Below are positions 15,530 through 24,175 of a DNA stretch of 64,000 nucleotides, piece by piece. Made by a program: the position numbers and the translations under genes. The notes below the pieces were generated by a model. That model was given only the letters and a program-made list of their open reading frames with translations, ran no database searches and was not told the DNA's origin. The stretch lies in contig JAITCH010000011.1 of the NCBI GenBank assembly GCA_031283185.1, positions 1-64,000 on the forward strand, written 5' to 3'. Every line of letters begins with the position of its first letter. Position 1 is the stretch's first letter. Source of the DNA: Rickettsiales bacterium (GTDB lineage Bacteria > Pseudomonadota > Alphaproteobacteria > Rs-D84).

Positions 15530-16794
15530 ATGATTTCTCCGCGTAATGAACTTTTATTGCCGTCTGTAATTTTTATATTTGCGAAATTGCCTTTCCCCGC
15601 GCTGGGTTCCAAAACAATTTGCTGCATATAAGGCGTGCGGGCGATGCGTTGTCCGGGCAGTTTTCCATCTTCATCAATTATGCAGGGCAAGGTCGCACCA
15701 ATAAGACTTAAATTGAACGCGCGGGTATTTTCGTTGATAAGATTATCCAATTCTTTTAGGCGGCGGGCTTTGATATCCGCCGGAATTTGACCGGGCATCT
15801 GCGCGGCGGCAGTATGCGGCCGGGGCGAAAATTTAAATGTATAGGAATTTATAAATTTCACGCGGCGCGCTATGTCCATAGACATCTGAAAATCTTCTTC
15901 GGTCTCACCGGGAAAGCCGACTATGAAGTCGCTTGAAATCTGAATGTCCGGCCGAACGCGGCGGAATGCGTCCACTATGCCCAGATATTGGTCTATGTCA
16001 TATGGCCGGTTCATTCGCTGCAAGACAGCGGGCGATCCAGATTGCAGCGGCATATTAACAAATGGTAATAATTTTTCTTCCGTCCCGTGAAGCGCGATTA
16101 GGTCGTCCGTCATTTCGGTCGGATAGGACGAAGTGTATCTTATGCGTTTGACGGACGGAATTTTTGCAGTGCGGCGAATTAAATCCGCAAGACCAAATTT
16201 ATATCCATTGACATTTTGACCGAGGAAACAGATTTCAATCGCGCCCCGCTCTACCGCGGCATTGACTTCGCCCATAACCGATTCGGGATCGCGCGATATT
16301 TCGCGGCCGCGGGTGAACGGGACGATGCAATAAGTGCAGATATGGTCGCAGCCTTCTTGGACTGGGATATATGCGGTGGCGGTGTGATTGGTATTGATCG
16401 GAAGCGCGTCAAATTTTTCAAGTCCCGACAGGTCTATATTCATATAGCGCGCCTCTGGATTTTCCAAAATTTCAGTTATTTTATGATACGATTGCGGTCC
16501 CAAAACGAAGTTCAGTGCGGGTATGCGGCGGAAAGCATTTTGCCCTTCTTCACGGGCGGTGCATCCGACTATGCCAAGGAGCGAGCCTGACTTTTTGATT
16601 TGCGCCAGGCGACCAAGTGTTGAGAAAATTTTTTCTGATGCTTTTTCCCGAACGGCGCAAGTGTTCAGGATTATTGCGTCTGCATCGGTGGCAGAGTCTG
16701 TGCGGAAGTGTCCTGCGCGGGTAAGTGCGCTTGCGATGCGTTGCCCGTCATAGACATTCATTTGGCAGCCGAAAGTTTCTAAGAAAAATTTCAT
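15526..16794 (-). CDS. miaB: tRNA-2-methylthio-N6-dimethylallyladenosine synthase
   Basis: Radical-SAM methylthiotransferase that modifies A37 of tRNAs. Order: N-terminal UPF0004 domain with cysteines in FGCQMN and NTCAVREKASE, radical-SAM cluster motif CDHICTYC near residue 150, GQNVNGY typical of MiaB rather than RimO, and a C-terminal TRAM segment. The ATG at 16794 (MKFFLETFGC) matches family starts; the frame could begin six codons earlier. It precedes the ybeY-lnt fusion with a 4-base overlap, an order known from alphaproteobacteria. Confidence 0.92.
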   Translation of the reverse strand: MKFFLETFGCQMNVYDGQRIASALTRAGHFRTDSATDADAIILNTCAVREKASEKIFSTLGRLAQIKKSGSLLGIVGCTAREEGQNAFRRIPALNFVLGPQSYHKITEILENPEARYMNIDLSGLEKFDALPINTNHTATAYIPVQEGCDHICTYCIVPFTRGREISRDPESVMGEVNAAVERGAIEICFLGQNVNGYKFGLADLIRRTAKIPSVKRIRYTSSYPTEMTDDLIALHGTEEKLLPFVNMPLQSGSPAVLQRMNRPYDIDQYLGIVDAFRRVRPDIQISSDFIVGFPGETEEDFQMSMDIARRVKFINSYTFKFSPRPHTAAAQMPGQIPADIKARRLKELDNLINENTRAFNLSLIGATLPCIIDEDGKLPGQRIARTPYMQQIVLEPSAGKGNFANIKITDGNKSSLRGEII

Positions 16795-16845
16795 AGGGGC
16801 ATTATATTGCATTCGCGCGGAAAGTCAATTTTGCGCGCGGACGCA

Positions 16846-16907
16846 TTTCCTAGGAAAAGGAACTTAGCGACTTGGATCATATTTTTGAGTTAAATTATTC
16901 CTAGGGA
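16846..16907 (+). promoter_or_regulatory. CCTAGG palindromes upstream of a micro-ORF
   Basis: A perfect 12-base palindrome TTTCCTAGGAAA (16846-16857) and a second half-match TTCCTAGGGA (16898-16907) precede a Shine-Dalgarno (AAAGGAGAGG). The second site and its spacing to the start are nearly the same as before the HTH gene at 191. Confidence 0.45.
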
Positions 16908-16924
16908 TAAAAGGAGAGGCTGCA

Positions 16925-16987
16925 ATGACATTTTTAAATGACAGAAAATTGATATTCATAGAATATCCAAAAACTTTTGGTGAATGA
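16925..16987 (+). CDS. 20-residue micro-ORF or gene remnant
   Basis: ATG to TGA encodes MTFLNDRKLIFIEYPKTFGE. A strong Shine-Dalgarno (AAAGGAGAGG) sits at good spacing, and a hairpin terminator follows at once, so this is a complete small transcription unit. It could be a real small peptide gene or the start of a decayed gene that shared its leader with the HTH gene at 191. There is no known homologue to my knowledge. Confidence 0.35.
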   Translation: MTFLNDRKLIFIEYPKTFGE

Positions 16988-17022
16988 AAAATCCCCTCCG
17001 TTGGGGAGGGGAACTTTTTATT
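16986..17022. terminator. Bidirectional intrinsic terminator
   Basis: CCCCTCC-GTT-GGGGAGGGG stem with AAAAA on the left and TTTTT on the right, so it can stop transcription from the micro-ORF on the plus strand and from gatB on the minus strand. Confidence 0.75.
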
Positions 17023-18466
17023 ATATTTTTTGGCTGATGAGTTTATTAACCAGTTCGGGATTGGCGCGGCCGCCTGATTGTTTCATCACTTGACCCACCA
17101 GCCAGCCCATAAGCCCAGTCTTCCCGCCCTTTAATGCTGCGACTTTATCGGGATTCGCGCCTAACACTTCATCAATAATCTTTTCCATTTCACCAGTATC
17201 AGTCATTTGGCGAAGCCCGTGCTTTTCAATAATTTCAGCAGGCGCGCCATCGCCGTCAAGCATCATTGCAAAAACATCCTTTGCTATTTTGCCAGATATT
17301 GTGCCATCCAATATCAAGTCCACAAGTTCGCGTAGGGCGGCGGGCGTAATCGTTGAATCCTTTATATCCGCGAAATGCGCAAAGAGTTCCGAAATCATCC
17401 AATTTGCAATCGGCTTTGCGCGGCCTGATTCGCCTGCGACTGCGCTTTCAAACCATTCCGCAATCTCTGGCGTTTCGGTTAATAATCCCGCGTCATAATC
17501 GGTAAGCCCCAGTTCGCCCATATAACGCGATTTTTTTGCAGCGGGCAATTCTGGAAGTTCGCGCCGAATCTTTTCAATTCGTTCTTCGGTTAAAATCAGC
17601 GGCAATAAATCCGGGTCGGGAAAATATCTGTAATCAAGCGCGTTTTCTTTTGATCGCAGAGTTGAAGTCGTGCCAGATGTCGAATCGAATCGGCGCGTTT
17701 CCTGATCGACTTCGCCGCCATTTTCATAAAGTTCAATTTGTCGGGTAGCCTCGAATTCAATCGCCGTCTGAATGAACTTGAACGAAGTCATATTTTTTAT
17801 TTCGCAGCGCGTGCGAAATTCCGGCTCGCCAAATTTTCTCACCGACACATTAACATCGGCGCGCATAGATCCTTCGTCCATATTGCCGTTGGATGTTTTA
17901 AGCGCGCGGGCGATTGCGCGGAGGCTCCGCAAATAATTTGCCGCCTCGGTCGGCGAGCGCAAATCCGGGAACGATACGATTTCCATAAGGCCGACACCCG
18001 ACCGATTTAGATCCACAAATGATTTATTGGGATTCCTGTCGTGGACATTTTTCCCTGCGTCTTGCTCTATATGAAGCCGTTCTATGCGGACGCGTTTCTT
18101 CGCGCCTTCGTCATCCAAAATATCAAGAAATCCATTTCCGACAATCGGGGTGGTTTGCGAAATCTGGTATCCCTGCGGCAAGTCGGGATAAAAGTATTGT
18201 TTCCGCGCAAAGACCGATCGCCGATTGATTTCGGCATTTATCCCAAGCCCCATCCGAATCGCTTGGTCAATGATAAATGCGTTTGGGGTCGGCAGCATTC
18301 CGGGAAAGCCCGCGTCAACAAATGATACTTGGGAATTTGCGGGCGAAGTGGGTTTATAATCCGCCGATGCGGCCGAAAATAATTTCGCATTTGACAGCAC
18401 TTCCATATGGGTTTCGAGACCAATGATTACTTCCCAGTCGCCGGTTTTTCCAGTTATTTTATACAT
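17021..18466 (-). CDS. gatB: Asp/Glu-tRNA(Asn/Gln) amidotransferase subunit B
   Basis: Subunit B of GatCAB, which binds misacylated Glu-tRNA(Gln) or Asp-tRNA(Asn) and activates the acyl group for amidation. At 481 residues it is of normal length. Visible are the opening VIIGLETHMEV, the FPDLPQGYQISQ segment, the SRADVNVSV-like SMRADVNVSV stretch, EIKNMTSFKFI, the LDYRYFPDPDL motif, and the C-terminal YqeY-like tail ending in NPELVNKLISQ. Last gene of the order gatC, gatA, gatB, with only three bases after gatA and a terminator behind it. Confidence 0.95.
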   Translation of the reverse strand: MYKITGKTGDWEVIIGLETHMEVLSNAKLFSAASADYKPTSPANSQVSFVDAGFPGMLPTPNAFIIDQAIRMGLGINAEINRRSVFARKQYFYPDLPQGYQISQTTPIVGNGFLDILDDEGAKKRVRIERLHIEQDAGKNVHDRNPNKSFVDLNRSGVGLMEIVSFPDLRSPTEAANYLRSLRAIARALKTSNGNMDEGSMRADVNVSVRKFGEPEFRTRCEIKNMTSFKFIQTAIEFEATRQIELYENGGEVDQETRRFDSTSGTTSTLRSKENALDYRYFPDPDLLPLILTEERIEKIRRELPELPAAKKSRYMGELGLTDYDAGLLTETPEIAEWFESAVAGESGRAKPIANWMISELFAHFADIKDSTITPAALRELVDLILDGTISGKIAKDVFAMMLDGDGAPAEIIEKHGLRQMTDTGEMEKIIDEVLGANPDKVAALKGGKTGLMGWLVGQVMKQSGGRANPELVNKLISQKI

Positions 18467-18469
18467 TTT

Positions 18470-19936
18470 TTAAGCCCCCATTATGTCGGTGGGTTGGAAT
18501 TTAAGACCCGACAATTCTTCAACCTTGCGGGCGAGTTGCAGGCATTTCAAGTCGTCAAATTGCCGTCCGATTATTTGGAGTCCCAGCGGCAGGCCGGATG
18601 CGGAAAGCCCCATCGGAACGCTTGTCGCAGGCAGCCCGGCGAGATTCACCGGAACCGTGAAAACATCCAATGCGTATTCTTCGAGCGGCGTCATTTGTTT
18701 ATCCAGCGGCAATGCCTCGGCCGCGGCGGTCGGTGTCAGAATCAAATCGCATTTCTCAAAAGCCGCATTGAAAGAATTGAATAGCAAGCGGCGAAGTTTT
18801 GCGGCCTGCATAAAATAGACTTCATACGATTCGGAAGACAGCACTGCGGTGCCGATTATCATACGGCGTTTGACTTCGGTTCCAAATCCCTCGCTACGGG
18901 TTTTTTCATACATATCAATCAAGTCTTTTGATCCCTCTGCACGGAAACCGAATCGCACGCCGTCATAGCGGGACAGATTGCTGCTGGCCTCTGCCGGGGC
19001 GATGATGTAATAAGCGGCAAGCGCGGGTTGAATTTCCGGCACGGATACTTCAATTATTTCCGCGCCTGCGGATTTCAGGTCATTAATGCGTTTATCAAAT
19101 GCCGCCCGGACATCCGGGGATAAAGTCAGGTCGCCGAGTTCCTTTATAATTCCAATACGAAGCCCTTTTAATTTCATATTATCAATCTCGCCTGCATAAT
19201 CGGGATGCTTTATGTCGGCGGAAGTTGAGTCGTTTTTATCAAAGCCCGCCATAGCGGACAACATCAACGCCGCGTCCGTTGCTGTGCGCGCAACGGGTCC
19301 CGGGCAGTCCAAGGAACTTGCGAATGCGATGCAGCCAAAGCGCGAACAAATTCCGTATGTCGGTTTATGTCCGACCAGTCCCGCGCAATGCGAAGGGAAT
19401 CTAATTGATCCGCCGGTATCGGTGCCGGTGGCGGCAATGCAGAGGCCTGATGCGACAGCGGAAGACGATCCGCCGCTTGATCCGCCTGCGGTTAATCTCT
19501 GTTCCCTCTTCCATGGATTTATTGGCGCGCCAAAGAATGAAGTCTTGGATAATCCTCCCATTGCGAATTCGTCCAGGTTTAATTTCCCAAGCAGGACAGA
19601 GCCCGCGTCCGCCAATTTTTGCGATATTGTGGATTCGTATTCGGGGATAAAATTTTCAAGCATCCGGCTGGCGGCGGTGGTGCGGACGCCTTTTGTGCAG
19701 AATAAATCCTTCATTCCGATTGGCGCGCCGTCCAGGGGCAATGCCGCGCCCTTTGCGCGCCGGGCGTCAGATGCGGCCGCGTCTGATAAAGCGCGTTCCG
19801 GCGTTTCGGTTATATAGCAGTTTAATTCGCCGTTAAATTTTTTTATGCGGTCTATATATGTCTTTGTTAATTCCACTGCGGAAATTTCCCGCGCCGCTAA
19901 TTTATCAAGTGCTTCTTTTAATGAAAGGTTTATCAT
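18470..19936 (-). CDS. gatA: Asp/Glu-tRNA amidotransferase subunit A
   Basis: Glutaminase/amidase subunit that releases ammonia for the transamidation. It has the amidase signature with the Ser-cisSer-Lys triad: Lys in GMKDLF near residue 78, GGSSGGSSSAVASG and TDTGGSIRFPSHCAGLVG near 150-190. 488 residues, as expected. It lies one base after gatC and is followed by gatB. The need for GatCAB implies this organism lacks GlnRS or AsnRS, or both, as is usual in alphaproteobacteria. Confidence 0.95.
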   Translation of the reverse strand: MINLSLKEALDKLAAREISAVELTKTYIDRIKKFNGELNCYITETPERALSDAAASDARRAKGAALPLDGAPIGMKDLFCTKGVRTTAASRMLENFIPEYESTISQKLADAGSVLLGKLNLDEFAMGGLSKTSFFGAPINPWKREQRLTAGGSSGGSSSAVASGLCIAATGTDTGGSIRFPSHCAGLVGHKPTYGICSRFGCIAFASSLDCPGPVARTATDAALMLSAMAGFDKNDSTSADIKHPDYAGEIDNMKLKGLRIGIIKELGDLTLSPDVRAAFDKRINDLKSAGAEIIEVSVPEIQPALAAYYIIAPAEASSNLSRYDGVRFGFRAEGSKDLIDMYEKTRSEGFGTEVKRRMIIGTAVLSSESYEVYFMQAAKLRRLLFNSFNAAFEKCDLILTPTAAAEALPLDKQMTPLEEYALDVFTVPVNLAGLPATSVPMGLSASGLPLGLQIIGRQFDDLKCLQLARKVEELSGLKFQPTDIMGA

Positions 19937-19937
19937 C

Positions 19938-20234
19938 TTATTCGCCCTCTATAATTTTAGGCACGGCGAAATATCCGGCGCGCTTGCCGGTATCATCCGG
20001 GACATTGGCAAGTAAAGAATCGCGGATATTTCCATCCGCCACTATGTCTTCGCGGAATCGCAAGTCGTGATTCGCTGGGCTGAGCAAAGGTTCCACCCCG
20101 TCCGTATTGATTTTTTGCAGTTGGTCAATCCAGTCGATAACACCGCTGATGTTCATATTATCCAAGTCCCCATCCGATACGGCGATGCGGGATAAATGCG
20201 CGAATTTTTTTAATGTTGCTTTTGGAAATGCCAT
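19938..20234 (-). CDS. gatC: Asp/Glu-tRNA amidotransferase subunit C
   Basis: Small 98-residue subunit that wraps GatA and GatB together. The family features are LKKFAHLSRIAVSD at the N-terminus, ISGVIDWIDQLQKINTDGVEPL in the middle, and LRFREDIV then GYFAVPKIIEGE at the end. First gene of the operon. The short space to the divergent ruvX gene (about 40 bases) must hold both promoters. Confidence 0.93.
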   Translation of the reverse strand: MAFPKATLKKFAHLSRIAVSDGDLDNMNISGVIDWIDQLQKINTDGVEPLLSPANHDLRFREDIVADGNIRDSLLANVPDDTGKRAGYFAVPKIIEGE

Positions 20235-20271
20235 GAATTATCCTGTATTGTTAAGATAAGGGAACATAGCA

Positions 20272-20706
20272 TTGATATATTCGGATTTCAAGGAATTTGT
20301 CGGGCAACTGCCGAAAGCGGGTAAAATTTTGGCCGTGGATTGGGGGGCAAAGCGCACGGGTATCGCCTTGTCGGATGCGGAGCGGGACTTTGCCTTTGCC
20401 CGCCCGCAAATCGCGCCCGATGCCGGAATGGTTGCAAAAATCGCGGCGAATGACCGGGCGGTCGGGATTTTGGTCGGATTGCCTAGTTCAGGGCAGGTCG
20501 CGGAAAGTATAAAAAAATTCGCGGCTGATTTGGACGCGCTGACTGCCGCGCCGATATTAATGTATGACGAAACATTGTCAAGCGTGGCGGCAAGTGCTAT
20601 GCTGTCTGAAAATGGAATTTCCGCGCGGCATCAAAAGGGCAAATTGGATAGTGCTGCGGCGCAGGTTTTGTTGGAAGAATTTTTGCAAAGGATTAAGAAT
20701 GTCTAA
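20272..20706 (+). CDS. ruvX: RuvX/YqgF Holliday-junction resolvase-like nuclease
   Basis: A 144-residue RNase H-fold protein known for pre-16S rRNA 5' end processing and a putative Holliday-junction role. The ILAVDWGAKRTGIALSD strand holds the first acidic residue, VGILVGLPSSG is the second core strand, YDETLSSVAA supplies the conserved Glu, and the last Asp is in KGKLDSAAAQVLLE. The start codon is TTG, following AAGGGAA; no ATG nearby gives the conserved N-terminus. The end overlaps the next gene. Confidence 0.87.
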   Translation: MIYSDFKEFVGQLPKAGKILAVDWGAKRTGIALSDAERDFAFARPQIAPDAGMVAKIAANDRAVGILVGLPSSGQVAESIKKFAADLDALTAAPILMYDETLSSVAASAMLSENGISARHQKGKLDSAAAQVLLEEFLQRIKNV

Positions 20707-21325
20707 TAATATAATTTATATGCGCCGGGATTTATCGGATGAACAGGCCGCCGCGCTTATGTCCGAAAAGGAGTTGGCAGTTGATACCGAATTATCTGGT
20801 ATTGATGTTGAAAAGGACAGATTATGGCTGGTGCAGATAAAGGGATCCGCGCCGGAAGTTTATATCGTGCATATTCGGGATGATATGGAATATCCAAATC
20901 TTAAACGCGTTTTGGAAAATCCGAAGTCGGTAAAGATTTTCCATTATGCACGGATGGATATGCTGATGATATATAAGTATTTTGGGATATGGGCTGCGCC
21001 CGTGTTCTGCACGAAAATCGGGGTGCTGCTTGCACGGCCAAAGGGCGGACATACGCTGGCGAATTCGCTGCGCGAGATTTTTAAGATTTCTATGGATAAG
21101 AAAGAATGCCTGTCGGATTGGAGTTTGGATTTGAATGAAAGCCAGCAGGAATATGCTGCGGGCGATGTTCTGCACTTGCACGACTTGAAGCGGGTGGTGG
21201 AAGATATGTTGCGGGATAAAAACCGATTGGGTTTGGCGGAGAAATGTTTTGATTTCTTGCCTACAAGGGTGCTGCTGGATCTTGATTGGGGCACACGGGA
21301 TATTTTTGGATATAACCCGAAATAA
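20699..21325 (+). CDS. Ribonuclease D-like 3'-5' exonuclease
   Basis: A 208-residue protein made of only the DEDDy exonuclease domain. Motif ExoI AVDTELSGI with Asp and Glu, ExoII around FHYARMDMLMI (Asp), and ExoIII QQEYAAGDVLHL (Tyr and Asp) are present. The HRDC domains of full-length RNase D are absent, as in the short alphaproteobacterial Rnd proteins. It acts on RNA 3' ends, probably tRNA precursors. The start overlaps the ruvX stop by 8 bases; the longer frame from 20564 lies within ruvX and is rejected. Confidence 0.85.
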   Translation: MSNNIIYMRRDLSDEQAAALMSEKELAVDTELSGIDVEKDRLWLVQIKGSAPEVYIVHIRDDMEYPNLKRVLENPKSVKIFHYARMDMLMIYKYFGIWAAPVFCTKIGVLLARPKGGHTLANSLREIFKISMDKKECLSDWSLDLNESQQEYAAGDVLHLHDLKRVVEDMLRDKNRLGLAEKCFDFLPTRVLLDLDWGTRDIFGYNPK

Positions 21326-21330
21326 AAATT

Positions 21331-23412
21331 TTATTCCTTTGCGATTTCTAGAAATTCTATTTTGACTTTTTTGATTCCGGCGTCGCGGAATGCGATTGTT
21401 GCCGTGTCGCCGCTAAGTTCTATAACCACGCCCTTGCCCAGTTCCGTGTGCGATACAAGTTTTCCGAATAAGGTTGGGGTTTCTTGTTTCCTCTCAACCA
21501 CCCTGGCGGCTTCGCCGCCACCCCTCCACCTTGGAGGGGAATTATGTTGATAACCAAACCCGACTTTTTCCACAAATTTATCATCAATTTCATCTATGAA
21601 AATACTGGGGGAATTATTCTGCTTTTGCCCGAATAAGAAACGGGAAGCCGTATAAGAAATCGCGCAATTTCGTTTTGCTCGCGTTATAGCGACATAAGCC
21701 AGCCGCCGTTCTTCTTCCAACGAATCATCTGCCGCCCGCTCCTTTGGGAAAATTCCATTTTCCCAAGCGGGCAGGAACACATTCTGAAATTCCAATCCCT
21801 TGGCCGCGTGAATTGTCATTATATTGACCGCATCTTTCTCTTCATCCGGTTGAAAGTCCGCGCCGTCATCAGCAACCATCAAACTGGCATTTTCCAAAAA
21901 CTCTTCCATAGAACTATATTTTGATATAGTGGAATTAATAAGTTCATAGATATTCTTTATCCTGTCTTCGGCGTTGTCGTCTTTTGATTCCCGCCACATT
22001 TTCACATATCCGCAGGTTTCAATTAATTTCAAGGCCGCAACTGCCGGGGGCATTGCCGCAAAATCAAAATTAAACGCATTGATAAATTCTTTCGCCGCAT
22101 CGCGCTGTTTTGGTTTAAGTGAAATTTCGCGCAATGCTTCAAATAATGTTTTGCCGGTTCGTAGGGAATGCAGTTTTAATTCATCAATTACTTTATCGCC
22201 CAAGCCGCGCCGTGGCTTGGCAATAATCCGCAAGAACGCCATATCATCAAACCTGTGAACTAATAATCTAAGGTATGCGATAGTATCTTGGATTTCCATA
22301 CGATCATAGAATTTCTGTGCCCCGACCAATTTATAAGGAATTCGCCGCTGAATAAATTCTTCTTCGAATTTTCGGGATAAAGATCCGTTCCGAATAAGAA
22401 TCGCCGTTGCGGATTTTTTTGTGCTTTCATCATTTTCTATGGCGGATACTATTGCCGAGCATTCTTCCAAGTCGGAATAGAATCGAACGATTTTAACTTT
22501 CCGCCCATCGCCAAGTCCCGACCATAAGTCTTTATTTCCGTGTCGATCAATGTTGTTTTTAATTAATGAATTTGCGGCGTTAAGAATATGTCCCGTGCTG
22601 CGGTAATTTTGCGTCAGGCGGAAAATTTTCGCACCAGGAAAATCCTTTTCGAAATTAAGAATGTTTGCGTAATGAGCCCCGCGCCAAGAATATATGGATT
22701 GATCGTCATCGCCAACACAGCAGATATTTTTATGCCCGTCTGCTAACTTTTTCAGCAGAGTATGCTGCGGAACATTGGTGTCTTGATACTCGTCCACCAA
22801 GATATATTTGAACTTGTCCTGATAATGTTTCAGAACGGCCGGCCGTTCATTGAACAGGTCGTTCGTATGATTTATTATATCTGCGAAATCAAGGGCATTC
22901 AGCCGTTTCAGTTCTTCATTATATTTGTGTAAAATCTCGTCAAATTTATCGCTTTGATTTTTTTTGCGCCCGGTATCTTTGTAAAAAGAAATTGCCTCGA
23001 TCCAATTTCCCGGGTCATAATCTTTTGATTCCAATTTCATTTCTGTAAATACGGATTTCAGGACTTTTTTCTGATCGTCTTCGCCAAATACCAAAAAGTC
23101 CGAACGAAGCCCCAAATTCTGTTTTTCTTTCCGTAGAATTTTAAGGCAGACCGAATGGAATGTCCCGCACCAATAGGGCGACTTCCCAGTCTTTTGGAAT
23201 ATGCGGCTTTTCAATTCGTTCGCCGCTTTATTTGTAAATGTAACGGCCAAGATGTCCATCCAGGTATCTGGAAATATCGTAAAAATCGCAGCAATCAAAG
23301 TGGTGGTTTTACCAGTGCCCGCGCCAGCCAGTATCAGCACTGCCCCGCCGTCCTTTACGACCTTGACCGCGTTCCGTTGTTCTTCATTCAAAGATTCCAA
23401 AAAATCGGCCAT
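21331..23412 (-). CDS. UvrD/PcrA-type DNA helicase with repeat insert
   Basis: A superfamily 1 3'-5' helicase of 693 residues, active in repair and replication restart. Motifs in order: GAGTGKTTTL (Walker A), TFTNKAANEL, VDEYQDTN (Walker B), GDDDQSIYSWRGA, LTQNYRST, TIHAAKGLEFQNVF and EEERRLAYVAITRAK. The C-terminal end after residue 640 resembles the RNA-polymerase-binding Tudor-like domain. Between the two the frame runs through a copy of repeat R4 (21495-21545), adding NSPPRWRGGGEAARVVE; this lies in the flexible linker. I would call it pcrA or uvrD but cannot separate them. Confidence 0.9.
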   Translation of the reverse strand: MADFLESLNEEQRNAVKVVKDGGAVLILAGAGTGKTTTLIAAIFTIFPDTWMDILAVTFTNKAANELKSRIFQKTGKSPYWCGTFHSVCLKILRKEKQNLGLRSDFLVFGEDDQKKVLKSVFTEMKLESKDYDPGNWIEAISFYKDTGRKKNQSDKFDEILHKYNEELKRLNALDFADIINHTNDLFNERPAVLKHYQDKFKYILVDEYQDTNVPQHTLLKKLADGHKNICCVGDDDQSIYSWRGAHYANILNFEKDFPGAKIFRLTQNYRSTGHILNAANSLIKNNIDRHGNKDLWSGLGDGRKVKIVRFYSDLEECSAIVSAIENDESTKKSATAILIRNGSLSRKFEEEFIQRRIPYKLVGAQKFYDRMEIQDTIAYLRLLVHRFDDMAFLRIIAKPRRGLGDKVIDELKLHSLRTGKTLFEALREISLKPKQRDAAKEFINAFNFDFAAMPPAVAALKLIETCGYVKMWRESKDDNAEDRIKNIYELINSTISKYSSMEEFLENASLMVADDGADFQPDEEKDAVNIMTIHAAKGLEFQNVFLPAWENGIFPKERAADDSLEEERRLAYVAITRAKRNCAISYTASRFLFGQKQNNSPSIFIDEIDDKFVEKVGFGYQHNSPPRWRGGGEAARVVERKQETPTLFGKLVSHTELGKGVVIELSGDTATIAFRDAGIKKVKIEFLEIAKE
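21495..21545 (-). repeat. R4 repeat half inside the helicase gene
   Basis: On the minus strand AATTCCCCTCC-AAGG-TGGAGGGGTGGCGGCGAAGCCGCC matches the left half of intergenic R4 copies (30347, 53788, 61624). It is read as protein within the helicase. Confidence 0.8.
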
Positions 23413-23473
23413 TGCTTTTTACCTTTGCATCTAATATACTTGACATTAGCCAATAAGTAAAAGGAATTATGAA

Positions 23474-24172
23474 ATGGCGCGCGAAGTATGTTTTGACTGC
23501 GAAACTACCGGCTTTGATTGGATGCACGGCGACCGGATAATTGAAATCGGCGCGGTGGAAATCATAGACGACCGCATAACTGATAAATCGCTTCACCTTT
23601 ATATCAACCCGGACGGCAAAATCATTCCGAAATCCGCATTTGAAGTCCATAAAATCTCCAACCACTTTTTGGAAGACAAGCCAAAGTTCGGTGAAGTCGC
23701 AAAACAACTTACAGACTTTTTCGGCGACTCGCTTGTAGTCGCGCATAACGGACAGGACTTTGACTTTCCATTTCTGAATTACGAATTAAAGCAAGCGGGC
23801 TTGCCCGAAATCCCAAAGAACCAATTGGCGGATAGTATAATTATCGCACGAGGTCGCGTATTTGGCCCAAAGTCATATTCATTGGACGCGTTGGCAAAAT
23901 GGTTCGGGATCAGTTTGGAAACGCGCACCGAGGGACACGGCGCGATTATAGACGCGCGGATTTTGGCGAATATATATCTTGAACTGACGAAAATGAATGA
24001 CGCCGAAACTTATGATGAAATGAAGGACAGATTTCGGAAAGCCGTTCAGAATTTACCCCGTAATGGTGAGGGTCGTGCAAAGCGGGAATTTCTTCCCAGC
24101 GCAGATGATACGGCGGCGTTTCAGGCATCGCTTGAAAAATCCGTCACGAATGCAATGTGGAACCAGGAATAA
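23474..24172 (+). CDS. dnaQ: DNA polymerase III epsilon subunit (proofreading exonuclease)
   Basis: A 232-residue 3'-5' exonuclease of the DEDDh type. Residues 7-15 hold FDCETTGFD (ExoI), IIEIGAVE follows, ExoII is VVAHNGQDFDFPFL, and the last motif is EGHGAIIDARILANIY, with His and Asp. The catalytic set is complete. The remaining C-terminal part is the polymerase-alpha-binding tail, which contains NLPRNGEGRAKREFLPS, possibly from another degenerate repeat. Divergent from the helicase gene with about 60 bases between, and followed closely by a transporter. Confidence 0.88.
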   Translation: MAREVCFDCETTGFDWMHGDRIIEIGAVEIIDDRITDKSLHLYINPDGKIIPKSAFEVHKISNHFLEDKPKFGEVAKQLTDFFGDSLVVAHNGQDFDFPFLNYELKQAGLPEIPKNQLADSIIIARGRVFGPKSYSLDALAKWFGISLETRTEGHGAIIDARILANIYLELTKMNDAETYDEMKDRFRKAVQNLPRNGEGRAKREFLPSADDTAAFQASLEKSVTNAMWNQE

Positions 24173-24175
24173 AAA

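Noticed and set aside
23440-23445. TTGACA as a dnaQ promoter
   Set aside because: A perfect -35 but no acceptable -10 at 16-18 bases.
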